64,000 nt of DNA, taken from contig CP004391.1 of NCBI GenBank assembly GCA_000973525.1, forward strand, positions 124,001 to 188,000. Reading direction: 5' to 3'. The position numbers and the translations under genes were made by a program. The notes beneath the pieces are model-generated. The model had not been told where the DNA came from. It was given only the letters and a program-made list of their open reading frames with translations, and did no database searches. This stretch comes from Pasteurella multocida subsp. multocida OH4807. Lineage in GTDB: Bacteria > Pseudomonadota > Gammaproteobacteria > Enterobacterales > Pasteurellaceae. Within the stretch, counting starts at the first letter, position 1, and each line of letters opens with the position of its first letter. This document shows, piece after piece, positions 1-8,305 of this stretch.

Positions 1-1022
1 ATGTGATGGAAAAAGCAGCATTAGAACAGGCTGCGTCAGCTACACCTCCTTGGCAAATCCAATCAGTTTCGCCTACATACCGAAATTATGTCTTGATTAT
101 AGGAGAAAGTGCGCGTCGAGATTACCTGTCTACATATGGTTTTTCTTTAACAACAACGCCTTTTCTCGATCAAACAAAAGGATATATCAATAGTGGTTAT
201 ATTTCGGCTGCACCAGCGACGTATCATTCGCTTTTAAAATCCTTGTATTTTAAAAAAGAGAAGAAAGTGGATTATCGTTATAACATTATTACGCTTGCTA
301 AAGCGGCGAATATTGAGACAAATTGGTTATCTAATCAAGGAAGTATTGGAAAATACGATACGATGGCAAGCCGAATTGGTGCGAGTGCAGATTTTTTCTA
401 TTTTACTAAAAAGGGCGGGTTTAATACGGGGAATAATGAAGATGATGTGAAACTGGTTGAACAATTAAAAGCGCGCTTAGCAAGCCCGCCCTTGACTCCT
501 GCACGAGCGAGATTATTTGTTTTACACTTAATGGGGTCGCACCAAGATTTTTGTCAGCGTATTCAGGAACACGAGAAAAAATTAACGTTTGTGAATGAAA
601 AAATGTCTTGCTATGTCAACAGTATTTTGAAAACCGATACATTAATCCAAGAAGTCGTGCAGTTATTAAAAGAGAAAAATGAACCTTATTCGCTTATTTA
701 TTTTTCTGATCATGGTTTGAATCATATTGAGAAAGAAAACCCAAGCACATTGAATTTGGATTACGATGTCAAATTTAAATCAAATTATGAGGTGCCATTT
801 GTTAAATTGGCAAGTGATGACAGGGTACGAAACCTGGTGAATGTAAAGCGCAGTGCGGTTAATTTTATGTATGGGTTCGCACAGTGGCTAAATATTACGA
901 CACAAGAATTAGATCCATACTATGATTTCTTTTCACAGAAAGACGATGAACATATCAAAGTGTTTAACTTTGAGAAACATGTCGATTTTGATGAATTAGT
1001 TGATGATCCGATCACGTTTTAA
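1..1022 (+). CDS. Phosphoethanolamine transferase, sulfatase-fold domain (5' end outside window)
   Basis: This is the C-terminal, periplasmic catalytic domain of an alkaline-phosphatase-fold phosphoethanolamine transferase, the family that decorates lipid A or LPS core (EptA, Lpt and Pet enzymes). The frame is open to the left edge, so the usual N-terminal membrane helices lie outside the window. Counting from the first complete codon at 3, the metal-site Glu is in IIGESARRD (about residue 35), the nucleophile Thr is in APATYHS (about 73), a substrate or metal His is in HLMGSH (about 180), and the Asp-His metal pair is in FSDHG (236-237). Which LPS position it modifies cannot be told from this sequence. 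A bidirectional terminator follows at 1053-1083, and can is convergent with it. The family assignment is firm; the exact substrate is unknown. Confidence 0.85.
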   Translation, partial: VMEKAALEQAASATPPWQIQSVSPTYRNYVLIIGESARRDYLSTYGFSLTTTPFLDQTKGYINSGYISAAPATYHSLLKSLYFKKEKKVDYRYNIITLAKAANIETNWLSNQGSIGKYDTMASRIGASADFFYFTKKGGFNTGNNEDDVKLVEQLKARLASPPLTPARARLFVLHLMGSHQDFCQRIQEHEKKLTFVNEKMSCYVNSILKTDTLIQEVVQLLKEKNEPYSLIYFSDHGLNHIEKENPSTLNLDYDVKFKSNYEVPFVKLASDDRVRNLVNVKRSAVNFMYGFAQWLNITTQELDPYYDFFSQKDDEHIKVFNFEKHVDFDELVDDPITF

Positions 1023-1052
1023 TCGCATCATCATGGTTATGGTCGTTTATGT

Positions 1053-1083
1053 AAAAACAGCACGGTTATTACGTGCTGTTTTT
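1053..1083. terminator. Bidirectional terminator between the transferase and can
   Basis: There is a perfect 12-bp stem (1053-1064 with 1072-1083) around a 7-nt loop. Its outer arms are A and T runs, so it gives a U-tract on either strand. It lies between two convergent genes. Confidence 0.85.
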
Positions 1084-1085
1084 GT

Positions 1086-1772
1086 TTATTCTGCATCTTG
1101 TTCTGTTTTTACAATTTCATCTTCGCTGAGCTTCAACAAACGGGCAATGGCATTACGATAAGAAATTTCTAGGCTTTCTCGACTGGTTGCGATTACACCT
1201 TGATCGATTAAAAAGCCATCATTGACGTCATAAACCCAGCCATGTAAAGAAAGTTTTTTCCCATTTTTCCAAGCGGATTTAATAATCGACGAGCTACCTA
1301 AGTTATACACCTGTTCTGCGACATTAATGCGTGTCAACATATCCGCGCGCTTTTCTGGTGATAAATTGCCAAGTAAATGACTGTGTTTGTACCAAATATC
1401 TCGAATATGAAGTAACCAGTTATTGATTAGCCCAAGATCTTGATCTGCCATGGCGGCTTTAATCCCGCCACAATTGGTATGACCACAAATAATAATGTGT
1501 TCAATGTTTAATACATCTACAGCATATTGCACAACAGATAGACAGTTTAAATCCGTATGGATGACTTGATTGCCCACATTGCGATGTACAAATAATTCCC
1601 CTGGACCTAAATTTGTTAATTTTTCTGCAGGAACACGGCTGTCTGAGCAGCCAATCCAAAGATAGCTTGGCGTCTGGTGGTCTGCCAATTCTTGAAAGTA
1701 AGAAGAGTTTTCCTCTTTCATACGTAATGCCCAGCTATAGTTATTGGCAAAAAGTTGTTCAATTTTTTTCAT
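1086..1772 (-). CDS. can: Beta-class carbonic anhydrase
   Basis: Cytoplasmic zinc enzyme that interconverts CO2 and bicarbonate and supplies bicarbonate for carboxylations. The protein has 228 residues, the usual size for the Haemophilus and E. coli enzymes. Zinc ligands are at the expected positions: Cys42 and Asp44 in GCSDSR, and His98 and Cys101 in CGHTNCGG. Trp39 and Tyr181 match the non-catalytic bicarbonate pocket known from the allosteric type II beta-enzymes, so bicarbonate inhibition is likely (inference from the family). I chose the ATG at 1772 because it gives MKKIEQLF, matching the family N-terminus. An upstream TTG at 1796 would add eight residues with no family counterpart. It is convergent with the transferase and separated from trpA by about 160 bp. 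Confidence 0.93.
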   Translation of the reverse strand: MKKIEQLFANNYSWALRMKEENSSYFQELADHQTPSYLWIGCSDSRVPAEKLTNLGPGELFVHRNVGNQVIHTDLNCLSVVQYAVDVLNIEHIIICGHTNCGGIKAAMADQDLGLINNWLLHIRDIWYKHSHLLGNLSPEKRADMLTRINVAEQVYNLGSSSIIKSAWKNGKKLSLHGWVYDVNDGFLIDQGVIATSRESLEISYRNAIARLLKLSEDEIVKTEQDAE

Positions 1773-1893
1773 TAAGTGTGATCGTCCATACGGCAAAAAT
1801 AGGGCGTTAGTATAGCGTAGAAACAGATAATGGGTAAAGAAAGGGAAAAAAATTGTTCCTAGTTGATTGTATTTATCTCAACCTGACCAGCTA

Positions 1894-1924
1894 AAATGTG
1901 AACCCGACTCAGTTCGAATCGGGC
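1894..1924 (-). terminator. Possible terminator after trpBA
   Basis: An 8-bp GC-rich stem (1903-1910 with 1916-1923, one G-U pair) closes a 5-nt loop, followed leftward by a loose T-rich stretch. It lies 13 nt beyond the trpA stop. The T-tract is poor, so termination may be weak. Confidence 0.5.
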
Positions 1925-1935
1925 TTGTGAAGAGA

Positions 1936-2742
1936 TTATGCTTTAAGAGCGGTCAGTTTTTTCGTATTTTGAGCAAGATCAGCGAGTTTTGTTAAGCACA
2001 TAACGGGTTCATCAAGGTGGCTTTCAATGACTTCAACTACGCTTTCACTGGTGATCATACCAGCAATACCACTGGATAAAATTTCCATCACATGTTGAGG
2101 GGGAATCGTCTCCAGATTGAGCATAATTGGGGCAGAATGAGCCGATTGCAGTTGGCGTACCAGATCACGTAATTTCACAATGCTATCTGTTGAGGCACAA
2201 TGTGGCAGAGCGGGTAGATAAACATAGCCTTCTGAATAGGTTGCGACCTCGTTAAGTGTAGCTTCCGTAGTATGAAGTGGGCACATAAAAACTTGCTGAA
2301 TCCCATATTTTCGGGCAAAAGGAAGAAATTCTTCACGGTTGAGCAACGGCAAATCCACAATAAAAACGGCATCGATACCGACTTCTGCACAACGTTGATA
2401 AAATCCATCAAGCGTTTGGGCATAGACTAAATTGGCACAAAGCATAAGACTAATCGGAATGGCTGGGTAGCGTGCACGTACCTTGGCAATCAACTGAAAA
2501 CTGGTTTCTGTTCCGCCGTCCGAGGATAAGGCTCGCTGATTAGCCGCTTGAATTGCTGGACTGTCTAACAAGGGATCAGAAAAGGGCAAGCTTAATTGTA
2601 ACGCGTCTGCACCGTTATCGATCAACGTACAAATCAGATCAAATGAACGTGTTGAATCGGGATCACACAACGTTAATTGTGGCATAAAAGCACACGCTTG
2701 TTGGCTTTTTAATTGATGAAATAGGGTATCAAAACGACTCAT
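1936..2742 (-). CDS. trpA: Tryptophan synthase alpha-chain homologue with degenerate active site
   Basis: The length (268 residues), N-terminus ([12 protein letters not shown]) and PFSDP motif identify it as TrpA, which normally cleaves indole-3-glycerol phosphate and channels indole to TrpB. The active site is not normal. The catalytic Glu49 (family: ALELG) is Gln49 (ALQLS, codon CAA at 2596-2598). The SRAGVTG loop is replaced by PALPHCAST (about 177-185), the GFGIS phosphate motif by LNLETI (208-213), and GAISGSA by GMITSES (228-234). Asp60 is kept. The frame is uninterrupted and the ATG overlaps the trpB stop by 4 bp, so the pair is translationally coupled. I infer that alpha-lyase activity is lost or very poor, and that the subunit may survive as an allosteric partner of TrpB. 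The alternative is a decaying gene not yet broken by a stop. Confidence 0.88.
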   Translation of the reverse strand: MSRFDTLFHQLKSQQACAFMPQLTLCDPDSTRSFDLICTLIDNGADALQLSLPFSDPLLDSPAIQAANQRALSSDGGTETSFQLIAKVRARYPAIPISLMLCANLVYAQTLDGFYQRCAEVGIDAVFIVDLPLLNREEFLPFARKYGIQQVFMCPLHTTEATLNEVATYSEGYVYLPALPHCASTDSIVKLRDLVRQLQSAHSAPIMLNLETIPPQHVMEILSSGIAGMITSESVVEVIESHLDEPVMCLTKLADLAQNTKKLTALKA

Positions 2743-3938
2743 GCAGACGCTCCTTTTTCAGCTAAGATTTTGTCTACGGTAAAAATGTCTTTATCTCCTC
2801 GTCCAGATAAGTTTACGACGAGCAGTTGTGCTTTATTAGGCGCTTGGCGGATCAGTTTTAAGGCATAAGCTAAAGCGTGCGCACTTTCGAGAGCAGGAAT
2901 GATGCCTTCATGTTGAGCCAATGCTTGAAATGCTTCTAACGCTTCATCATCGGTAACGGATTCATATTCAGCTCGACCGATTGCGTGTAAGTAAGCATGT
3001 TGAGGTCCAACAGACGGAAAATCAAGTCCCGCAGAAATCGAATAGGATTCTTGAATTTGTCCTTCTGTGGTTTGCATTAAGGGCGCTTTCATACCAAAAT
3101 AAATGCCCGTTGTACCATGGCGTAGTGGTGCGCCATGTTTGCCTGTTGAAATGCCTTTCCCAGCGGGCTCAATGCCGATTAAACGAACGTTTGTTTCTGG
3201 AATAAAATCGGCAAACATCCCAATCGCATTGGATCCACCACCGACTGCGGCAATGACCATATCAGGTAGGCGACCTTCCTGAGCAAAAAGTTGTTGTTTG
3301 GTTTCTTCACCAATAATTTTTTGAAATTCACGTACAATTGTTGGGAAAGGATGAGGTCCCGCCGCGGTACCTAATAAGTAGTGAGTATGGTCATAATTTT
3401 CTGCCCAATCACGCATTGCCTCGCAGCAGGCATCTTTAAGTGATGATGCGCCTTTAGTGACTGGCGTCACGGTTGCCCCCATTAAACGCATTCGAAATAC
3501 ATTCGGTGATTGACGTGCTACATCTTTCGCGCCCATGTAAATCTGACAAGGCATATTAAGTAAGGCACAAGCTAATGCCGTGGCAACGCCATGTTGCCCA
3601 GCTCCCGTTTCCGCAATAATCCGTGTTTTGCCCATTCGTTTGGCTAATAAAATTTGCCCGAGTACCTGGTTTGTTTTATGGGCACCGCCATGCAATAAAT
3701 CTTCTCGCTTTAAATAAAGTTTCGTTTTCGTACCTTTAGTCAGATTTCGACAGAGAGTCAAGGCTGTAGGGCGGCCAGCATAATGAGTAAGTAAATCATG
3801 AAATTCTTGTTGAAAGCTAGGATCGTGCTGTGCTTCAACAAATGCTTTTTCGAGAGCTTTCAGCGCGGGAACCAGAGTTTCAGGGACATACATTCCCCCA
3901 AATTCGCCGAAGTAAGAATCAAGTAACGTTTCAGACAT
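2739..3938 (-). CDS. trpB: Tryptophan synthase beta chain
   Basis: PLP enzyme that condenses indole with L-serine to give tryptophan. Unlike the neighbouring alpha chain it is fully canonical: [10 protein letters not shown] at the N-terminus, the PLP lysine in GGAHKTNQ (Lys88), the catalytic Glu in [13 protein letters not shown], the phosphate-binding GGGSNA loop, [10 protein letters not shown], and LSGRGDKD near the end. Two ATGs are adjacent (3939-3941 and 3936-3938). The Shine-Dalgarno AAAGGA at 3945-3950 is only 3 nt from the first and 6 nt from the second, and the second gives MSETLL as in homologues, so I use 3938. It is the first gene of a trpBA unit with a TrpR-like operator upstream. 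The other trp genes are not in this window. Confidence 0.95.
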   Translation of the reverse strand: MSETLLDSYFGEFGGMYVPETLVPALKALEKAFVEAQHDPSFQQEFHDLLTHYAGRPTALTLCRNLTKGTKTKLYLKREDLLHGGAHKTNQVLGQILLAKRMGKTRIIAETGAGQHGVATALACALLNMPCQIYMGAKDVARQSPNVFRMRLMGATVTPVTKGASSLKDACCEAMRDWAENYDHTHYLLGTAAGPHPFPTIVREFQKIIGEETKQQLFAQEGRLPDMVIAAVGGGSNAIGMFADFIPETNVRLIGIEPAGKGISTGKHGAPLRHGTTGIYFGMKAPLMQTTEGQIQESYSISAGLDFPSVGPQHAYLHAIGRAEYESVTDDEALEAFQALAQHEGIIPALESAHALAYALKLIRQAPNKAQLLVVNLSGRGDKDIFTVDKILAEKGASA

Positions 3939-3987
3939 CATTATTCCTTTGAGAGTGAGTGGTGTAAATTATGTGATATCATTTTTT

Positions 3988-4005
3988 GCACTATTAAACT
4001 AGTAT
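3988..4005 (-). promoter_or_regulatory. TrpR-type operator and promoter of trpBA
   Basis: The plus-strand sequence GCACTATTAAACTAGTAT matches the E. coli TrpR operator GTACTAGTTAACTAGTAC at 14 of 18 positions, including the AACTAGTA half. On the minus strand a TTGCTT hexamer and a TTTAAT hexamer 17 bp apart flank and overlap it, and TATACT lies inside it, so bound repressor would cover the -10 region as in E. coli trp. It lies about 50-65 bp upstream of trpB. The site is inferred from sequence match only. Confidence 0.6.
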
Positions 4006-4123
4006 AAAGTAATAAAAGCAAGTGTTTTTTGAAAAATAACAAAGAGAAAGAGGAAAGAAGAAATAACAGAAAAGGGCAAGAGTGTTCCATGCGATATAAA
4101 TGGATAGGGAAGAAAAGTGGAGA

Positions 4124-4152
4124 TTCAAGCACAACAGAACATTGTGCTTGAA
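4124..4152 (-). terminator. Hairpin after ydfG
   Basis: A perfect 11-bp stem (4124-4134 with 4142-4152) with a 7-nt loop lies 14 nt past the ydfG stop. The following leftward bases are pyrimidine-rich but not a clean T-run, so this is a plausible but weak intrinsic terminator that also insulates trpBA. Confidence 0.5.
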
Positions 4153-4166
4153 CCTAGTTGGCAGGG

Positions 4167-4925
4167 TTATTGCGTGTTGCGTGCAACATGGAGTGGGGCA
4201 CTGCTTTGTGCGGTTGGCATGACTTCAATCCGATTGATATTGACATGTTCAGGTTGTTGGTTTGCCCATAGCACAATATTGGCAATATCTTCAGGTGTAA
4301 TGAATTTGACATTCTCATATAATTTTGCAGCACGTTCATCATCACCTTTAAAACGAACATTCGAAAACTCGGTGCCGCCACACAGCCCTGGTTCAATGTT
4401 GGTTACGCGGATAGCAGTCCCCGCTAAATCAGCACGTAGATTTAAACTGAATTGTTTAACAAACGCTTTTGTCGAGCCATATACATTGCCACCAGGATAA
4501 GGATAAGTGCCGGCAATTGATCCTAAATTAATAATGTGTCCCGTATTGCGAGAAACCATCTGTGGCAAGATTAAGCGCGTGATCGTGACTAAACCAACTG
4601 TATTGGTATTGATCATTTGTAGCCAGTCGTCTAACTCGGCTTTATCTGCACGTTCTAAACCAAGGGCTAGCCCCGCATTATTGACTAAGAGATCAATAGA
4701 TTGCCAAGCCTCTGGTAAGCCTTGTATTGCTTGTTCAGTCGCCTGACGATCACTCAGATCAAAGACAAGCGGAAGGAAATCATTGCCTAGCTCATGTTGT
4801 AATGCGTGTAAACGTTCTGCTCGTCGTCCTGCCCCGATGACTCGGTAATTGTGTTTGACTAAAATACGGCAGATCGCGCGTCCAAAACCTGCCGTCGCTC
4901 CAGTAACGAATGCAATTTTTTTCAT
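4167..4925 (-). CDS. ydfG: YdfG-type short-chain dehydrogenase (NADP-dependent 3-hydroxy acid dehydrogenase)
   Basis: Classical SDR of 252 residues. The dinucleotide-binding TGATAGFG motif lies at 8-15, GRR at 33-35 suggests NADP preference, NNAG is at 82-85, and the catalytic Ser136, Tyr149 and Lys153 (YGSTK) are all present. The downstream block EPGLCGGTEFSNVRFKGDD is characteristic of E. coli YdfG, which oxidises L-allo-threonine, serine and related 3-hydroxy acids and also reduces malonic semialdehyde. The in vivo substrate here is not certain. The gene lies upstream of trpBA on the same strand but is separated by a hairpin and the trp operator region, so it is probably not co-transcribed. 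Confidence 0.88.
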   Translation of the reverse strand: MKKIAFVTGATAGFGRAICRILVKHNYRVIGAGRRAERLHALQHELGNDFLPLVFDLSDRQATEQAIQGLPEAWQSIDLLVNNAGLALGLERADKAELDDWLQMINTNTVGLVTITRLILPQMVSRNTGHIINLGSIAGTYPYPGGNVYGSTKAFVKQFSLNLRADLAGTAIRVTNIEPGLCGGTEFSNVRFKGDDERAAKLYENVKFITPEDIANIVLWANQQPEHVNINRIEVMPTAQSSAPLHVARNTQ

Positions 4926-5262
4926 GTTTTACCTCTCATGGACAAATTGTAGAATGATAATTCGATGTGCTATAAAAAGGATGAAGCATATTTGCTCGCT
5001 TCCTTATCCTGTATAGCGTATAGGAGGAATACGATTTCATCGCCTCCATCTTGCGTTAATTTTCTGATAACTTCAAAGCTTTTTTCTCTTTTATTGAATA
5101 AATCTTGTGAAGAGCCTACTTACGTAAAAGCGTTAAGAAGGTGTAACCTATCACATGCTGCATCTTTACTTATGTAATGAAAATGTTATAACGTTATGAT
5201 GTTTTATCGCGAAATAAATTGGTGATAAAAAGTATCTTACCAAGCAGAGTGCGGAGCGACCC
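4926..5262. other. Divergent intergenic region, ydfG / AEC transporter
   Basis: These 337 bases should hold divergent promoters. For the transporter, GGAG at 5253-5256 is a suitable ribosome binding site. No stable terminator or known operator is evident. On the minus strand the frame 4970-5185 is open except for one TAA at 5120-5122 and has protein-like composition but no start codon in its longer segment; it may be a remnant of a small gene. Confidence 0.4.
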
Positions 5263-6138
5263 ATGTCACTTTTTATTTTATCTCCTCTGATTTATTTACT
5301 TATTGGCATGTTTGTGGCGCGTTTTCCTTTTAACATCAAAGGGAAGATTTCTGCTTTTTTGACGAAATTTGTGATTCCGTCCGTCATTGTTTACAACATT
5401 GCCACGTCTAAACATGACTTATTAGTCATCATGCTGGGGATGATGACCATCTTATTCATCATGTTTTTCCTCAGTCGTGTTTTGGGTGATAACCCTGTCA
5501 AACGCTTATGCTTTTTTTATTTGAATATTGCTTGGTTAGGTTTGCCAGTGGGGAGTGCGATCTGGGGAAGTGAAGCTGCGACGATTTTAATCAGTGTATA
5601 TATAGGAAGCTCATTATTCTGTAATTCTGCGTGTGTGAGTTTAATGTCGATTGACATCGCTTGGTTACATCGGATACGTCAAATCATTAAAGCCCCTCCC
5701 GTTATTGCATTATTGATCGGCATATTCACGTTGCCTTTCGGAGACTGGCTCGAACAACATGTCTATATCGTGTATGAGTGCCTAAAATTCACCATGACCT
5801 TTTTAGGTATGATGCTATTGGGCATATGGTTGGCAACGACCAAATTAAAATCGGCAGATTTTAAAGCCGCATGGCTTCTTTTTTTGTTTAGAATGGTGAG
5901 CTTGACTATTTTAATTACCTTATTCATATTGGTTGCAGAGTATTATCAGATTGCCTTAGTGACACAAAATAAGCCTGTTTTTTATTTGCTGAGTTTTTTA
6001 CCACCTGCCGCCAATTTAATCATATTGGAAACGTATTACTTAAAAACAGGACAATCCGCCAGTATGATTGCTTGTGGGACGATGATCAGTTTAGCCGCAA
6101 TCACCGTTTATGTGACAGGGTTACTTATTTGGGGGTAA
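5263..6138 (+). CDS. AEC (auxin efflux carrier) family permease
   Basis: Integral inner-membrane protein of 291 residues made almost entirely of hydrophobic helices (about 8-10), with a short N-terminal helix, a charged break after helix 1 (RFPFNIKGK) and the PPAANLIILETYY segment in the C-terminal half that is typical of AEC permeases. Members of this family carry small organic anions such as malate or malonate, but the substrate cannot be read from the sequence. The ATG at 5263 is preceded by GGAG 6 nt upstream. It stands alone: ydfG is divergent and azoR convergent. Confidence 0.78.
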   Translation: MSLFILSPLIYLLIGMFVARFPFNIKGKISAFLTKFVIPSVIVYNIATSKHDLLVIMLGMMTILFIMFFLSRVLGDNPVKRLCFFYLNIAWLGLPVGSAIWGSEAATILISVYIGSSLFCNSACVSLMSIDIAWLHRIRQIIKAPPVIALLIGIFTLPFGDWLEQHVYIVYECLKFTMTFLGMMLLGIWLATTKLKSADFKAAWLLFLFRMVSLTILITLFILVAEYYQIALVTQNKPVFYLLSFLPPAANLIILETYYLKTGQSASMIACGTMISLAAITVYVTGLLIWG

Positions 6139-6255
6139 TTATCGTACGAGAGAATCTAGAAAGTGGAATCGAAGGATAGATAGCATGGGTTACGAATAAA
6201 ATAGTCGTCAAACTGACCGCACTTTTGGAATTTTAAATAGATGTTAAGACAGAAA

Positions 6256-6283
6256 GAAAGGGCAATTTGCCCTTTCGATTTTA
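6256..6283. terminator. Bidirectional terminator after azoR
   Basis: A stem of at least 8 bp (6256-6263 with 6269-6276), short AT loop, with T-rich sequence on both outer sides, lies right at the azoR stop and serves the convergent transporter too. An isolated uptake signal core lies just upstream at about 6216-6224. Confidence 0.7.
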
Positions 6284-6871
6284 TAGTGATGATAAGAAAT
6301 GATCAATTTCGTTTTTTGCTGAAGCCTGTGCATTTTCAATCGCTTCTGCCCCTAATCCGATACCTTCTGCATACACAAACTTAACGTCAGTGATACCAAT
6401 GAAAGCCAACATCGTTTTAAGATAAGCGGTAACCAAATCGGTTGGTTTATGTTGATGAATGCCACCAGAAGCAACCAGAACAATAGCTTTTTTCCCTGTG
6501 ACTAAGCCTTCAGGTCCCGATGCACTATATTGAAACGTCACACGAGGACGAGCAATAAAATCGAAATAACTTTTTAATTGAGTCGGAATACTAAAGTTAT
6601 ACATCGGCGCATTGATCACAAGGAGATCGGCACTCTTCATTTCTTTGACCAATTCATCAGAAAGCGTTAACAACGCCTGTTCTTTTTCTGTACTTGGCGC
6701 ACCACGTAGTGCATTAGCAGCAACGGCATCAAAATGAGGAAGTGGGTTGGCGGCTAAGTCACGAACATGGACATCAGCAGGGTTAAGTTGAGCCACTAAA
6801 TAATCAGACAGGTGATTCGTTTGTGAATGGTCTGCGGAAATACTGGATTTTAACACTAAGATATTTTTCAT
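6281..6871 (-). CDS. azoR: FMN-dependent NADH:quinone oxidoreductase / azoreductase
   Basis: Cytoplasmic flavodoxin-fold enzyme of 196 residues that reduces quinones and azo compounds with two electrons and protects against thiol or quinone stress. Family signatures are the N-terminal phosphate loop [14 protein letters not shown], the flavin-binding [16 protein letters not shown], and [11 protein letters not shown] followed by [12 protein letters not shown] and [13 protein letters not shown] near the C-terminus, all collinear with E. coli AzoR. The start is backed by an AAGGGA site just upstream of ATG at 6871. Monocistronic between its terminator and the divergent sohB. Confidence 0.93.
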   Translation of the reverse strand: MKNILVLKSSISADHSQTNHLSDYLVAQLNPADVHVRDLAANPLPHFDAVAANALRGAPSTEKEQALLTLSDELVKEMKSADLLVINAPMYNFSIPTQLKSYFDFIARPRVTFQYSASGPEGLVTGKKAIVLVASGGIHQHKPTDLVTAYLKTMLAFIGITDVKFVYAEGIGLGAEAIENAQASAKNEIDHFLSSL

Positions 6872-7053
6872 TTTTTCCCTTTTTTATTAGTAAGACGAAA
6901 TAGTTAAGTGAGGTGTATTATAAAGCGTGTTTTGATGAAATAAATGTCGCATTAAGAAAAGGATTATCAATGAATCGTTAAAAATAGATGACCTCATTGC
7001 ACTTTCAATCAAATTAGCTATGATAACCCATCGTTTGTTTTAAGGAGAAAAAT

Positions 7054-8112
7054 ATGTGGTCTGAAATTGCGGTAGGTTATGGTGTGTTTGTGTTAGAAGT
7101 CTTAACCATTTTGTGTGTGATTGCGGGAATAGGGGCGATGATTTTTATATTGAAACAGCAAAAAGCGCAGACACAAGGTGAATTGATGGTTACGGATCTG
7201 TCTGAAACTTACCAAGAAAATACGAAAAAATTACGTGACTTTCATTTAAGTGAAGACGCGTTAAAAGCGCAGGAAAAAGCAGAAAAAAAAGCAGAGAAAG
7301 AAAAGCTCAAAGCAGAAAAAGCAAAACGTAAAAAAGGGGAGCAGATTGATGCTGAACGTCAACCTCATCTCTATGTGTTAACTTTTCAAGGCGATATGAT
7401 GGCGTCACAAACTCAGGCACTGCGTGAAGAAATCAGTGCGATTATTGGTGCCGCGAAGCCAGAAGATGAAGTGTTATTGCGGTTAGAAAGCCCTGGTGGT
7501 GTTGTGCATGGTTACGGATTAGCCGCATCACAATTACTGCGCTTAAAACAGCAAGGGATTAAATTGACCGTCGCAGTGGATAAAGTCGCTGCAAGTGGGG
7601 GATACATGATGGCGTGTGTCGCGGATAAAATTATTGCAGCACCTTTTGCTATTCTAGGCTCCGTTGGTGTAGTGGCTCAAATTCCCAATATTCACCGCTT
7701 ATTAAAAAAACATGATGTCGATGTAGAGGTCATGACCGCGGGGGAATATAAACGAACCATGACGGTGTTAGGTGAAAATACCGAAAAAGGAAAGCAAAAA
7801 TTTCAACAAGAATTAGACGAAACCCATCAACTCTTTAAACAGTTTGTTGAACAGCATCGTCCACAGTTAAACGTAGACAAAATTGCGACAGGAGAACATT
7901 GGTTTGGTCAACAAGCCTTGACATTACAGTTAATTGATGACATTTCGACCAGTGATGATCTCATTTTACAAGCACTCAAGGAAAAAACAGTACTTGCTGT
8001 CAAATATTCAGTCAAAAAATCCCTGTTACAAAAAATGGGAAAGCAGGCAGAAGAGAGCGCAGATAACCTATTATTACGTTGGCTAAACAGAAATAACAAT
8101 AGATTACTTTAG
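7054..8112 (+). CDS. sohB: Inner-membrane S49 serine peptidase SohB
   Basis: Membrane-anchored protease related to signal peptide peptidase SppA. The protein has 352 residues. A hydrophobic helix at about 7-33 anchors it and a Lys/Glu/Ala-rich linker follows (about 70-96, KAEK-type low complexity). The S49 domain then carries the nucleophile Ser181 in DKVAASGGYMMA, the oxyanion segment ESPGGVVHG and the general base Lys233 in GEYKRTMTVLG. The expected location is the inner membrane with the active site in the periplasm. E. coli sohB is a multicopy suppressor of an htrA mutant, so a role in envelope protein turnover is inferred. RBS AAGGAG is 7 nt before the ATG. No clear terminator follows. 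Confidence 0.93.
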   Translation: MWSEIAVGYGVFVLEVLTILCVIAGIGAMIFILKQQKAQTQGELMVTDLSETYQENTKKLRDFHLSEDALKAQEKAEKKAEKEKLKAEKAKRKKGEQIDAERQPHLYVLTFQGDMMASQTQALREEISAIIGAAKPEDEVLLRLESPGGVVHGYGLAASQLLRLKQQGIKLTVAVDKVAASGGYMMACVADKIIAAPFAILGSVGVVAQIPNIHRLLKKHDVDVEVMTAGEYKRTMTVLGENTEKGKQKFQQELDETHQLFKQFVEQHRPQLNVDKIATGEHWFGQQALTLQLIDDISTSDDLILQALKEKTVLAVKYSVKKSLLQKMGKQAEESADNLLLRWLNRNNNRLL

Positions 8113-8305
8113 CTGACGATCTTTACATTAGTTGACCAAAAGTTATTGAATATTAGTGATTTATTAGTTTACTTTGCCTAGAAGACAACTTAGTATATTA
8201 AGTCGAATTTTGAGCAGTTTTAATCTTGTGAATTGCGTAAGTTAAACATCGACAAGGCATAGTAAAATCGCCTTTTGTAAGAGTCAGTCTCTTAAATTAA
8301 TCGCT

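Noticed and set aside
4965-5177. 70-codon plus-strand frame before the AEC transporter
   Set aside because: No ribosome site, no domain, unusual composition; it opposes a more protein-like minus-strand frame.
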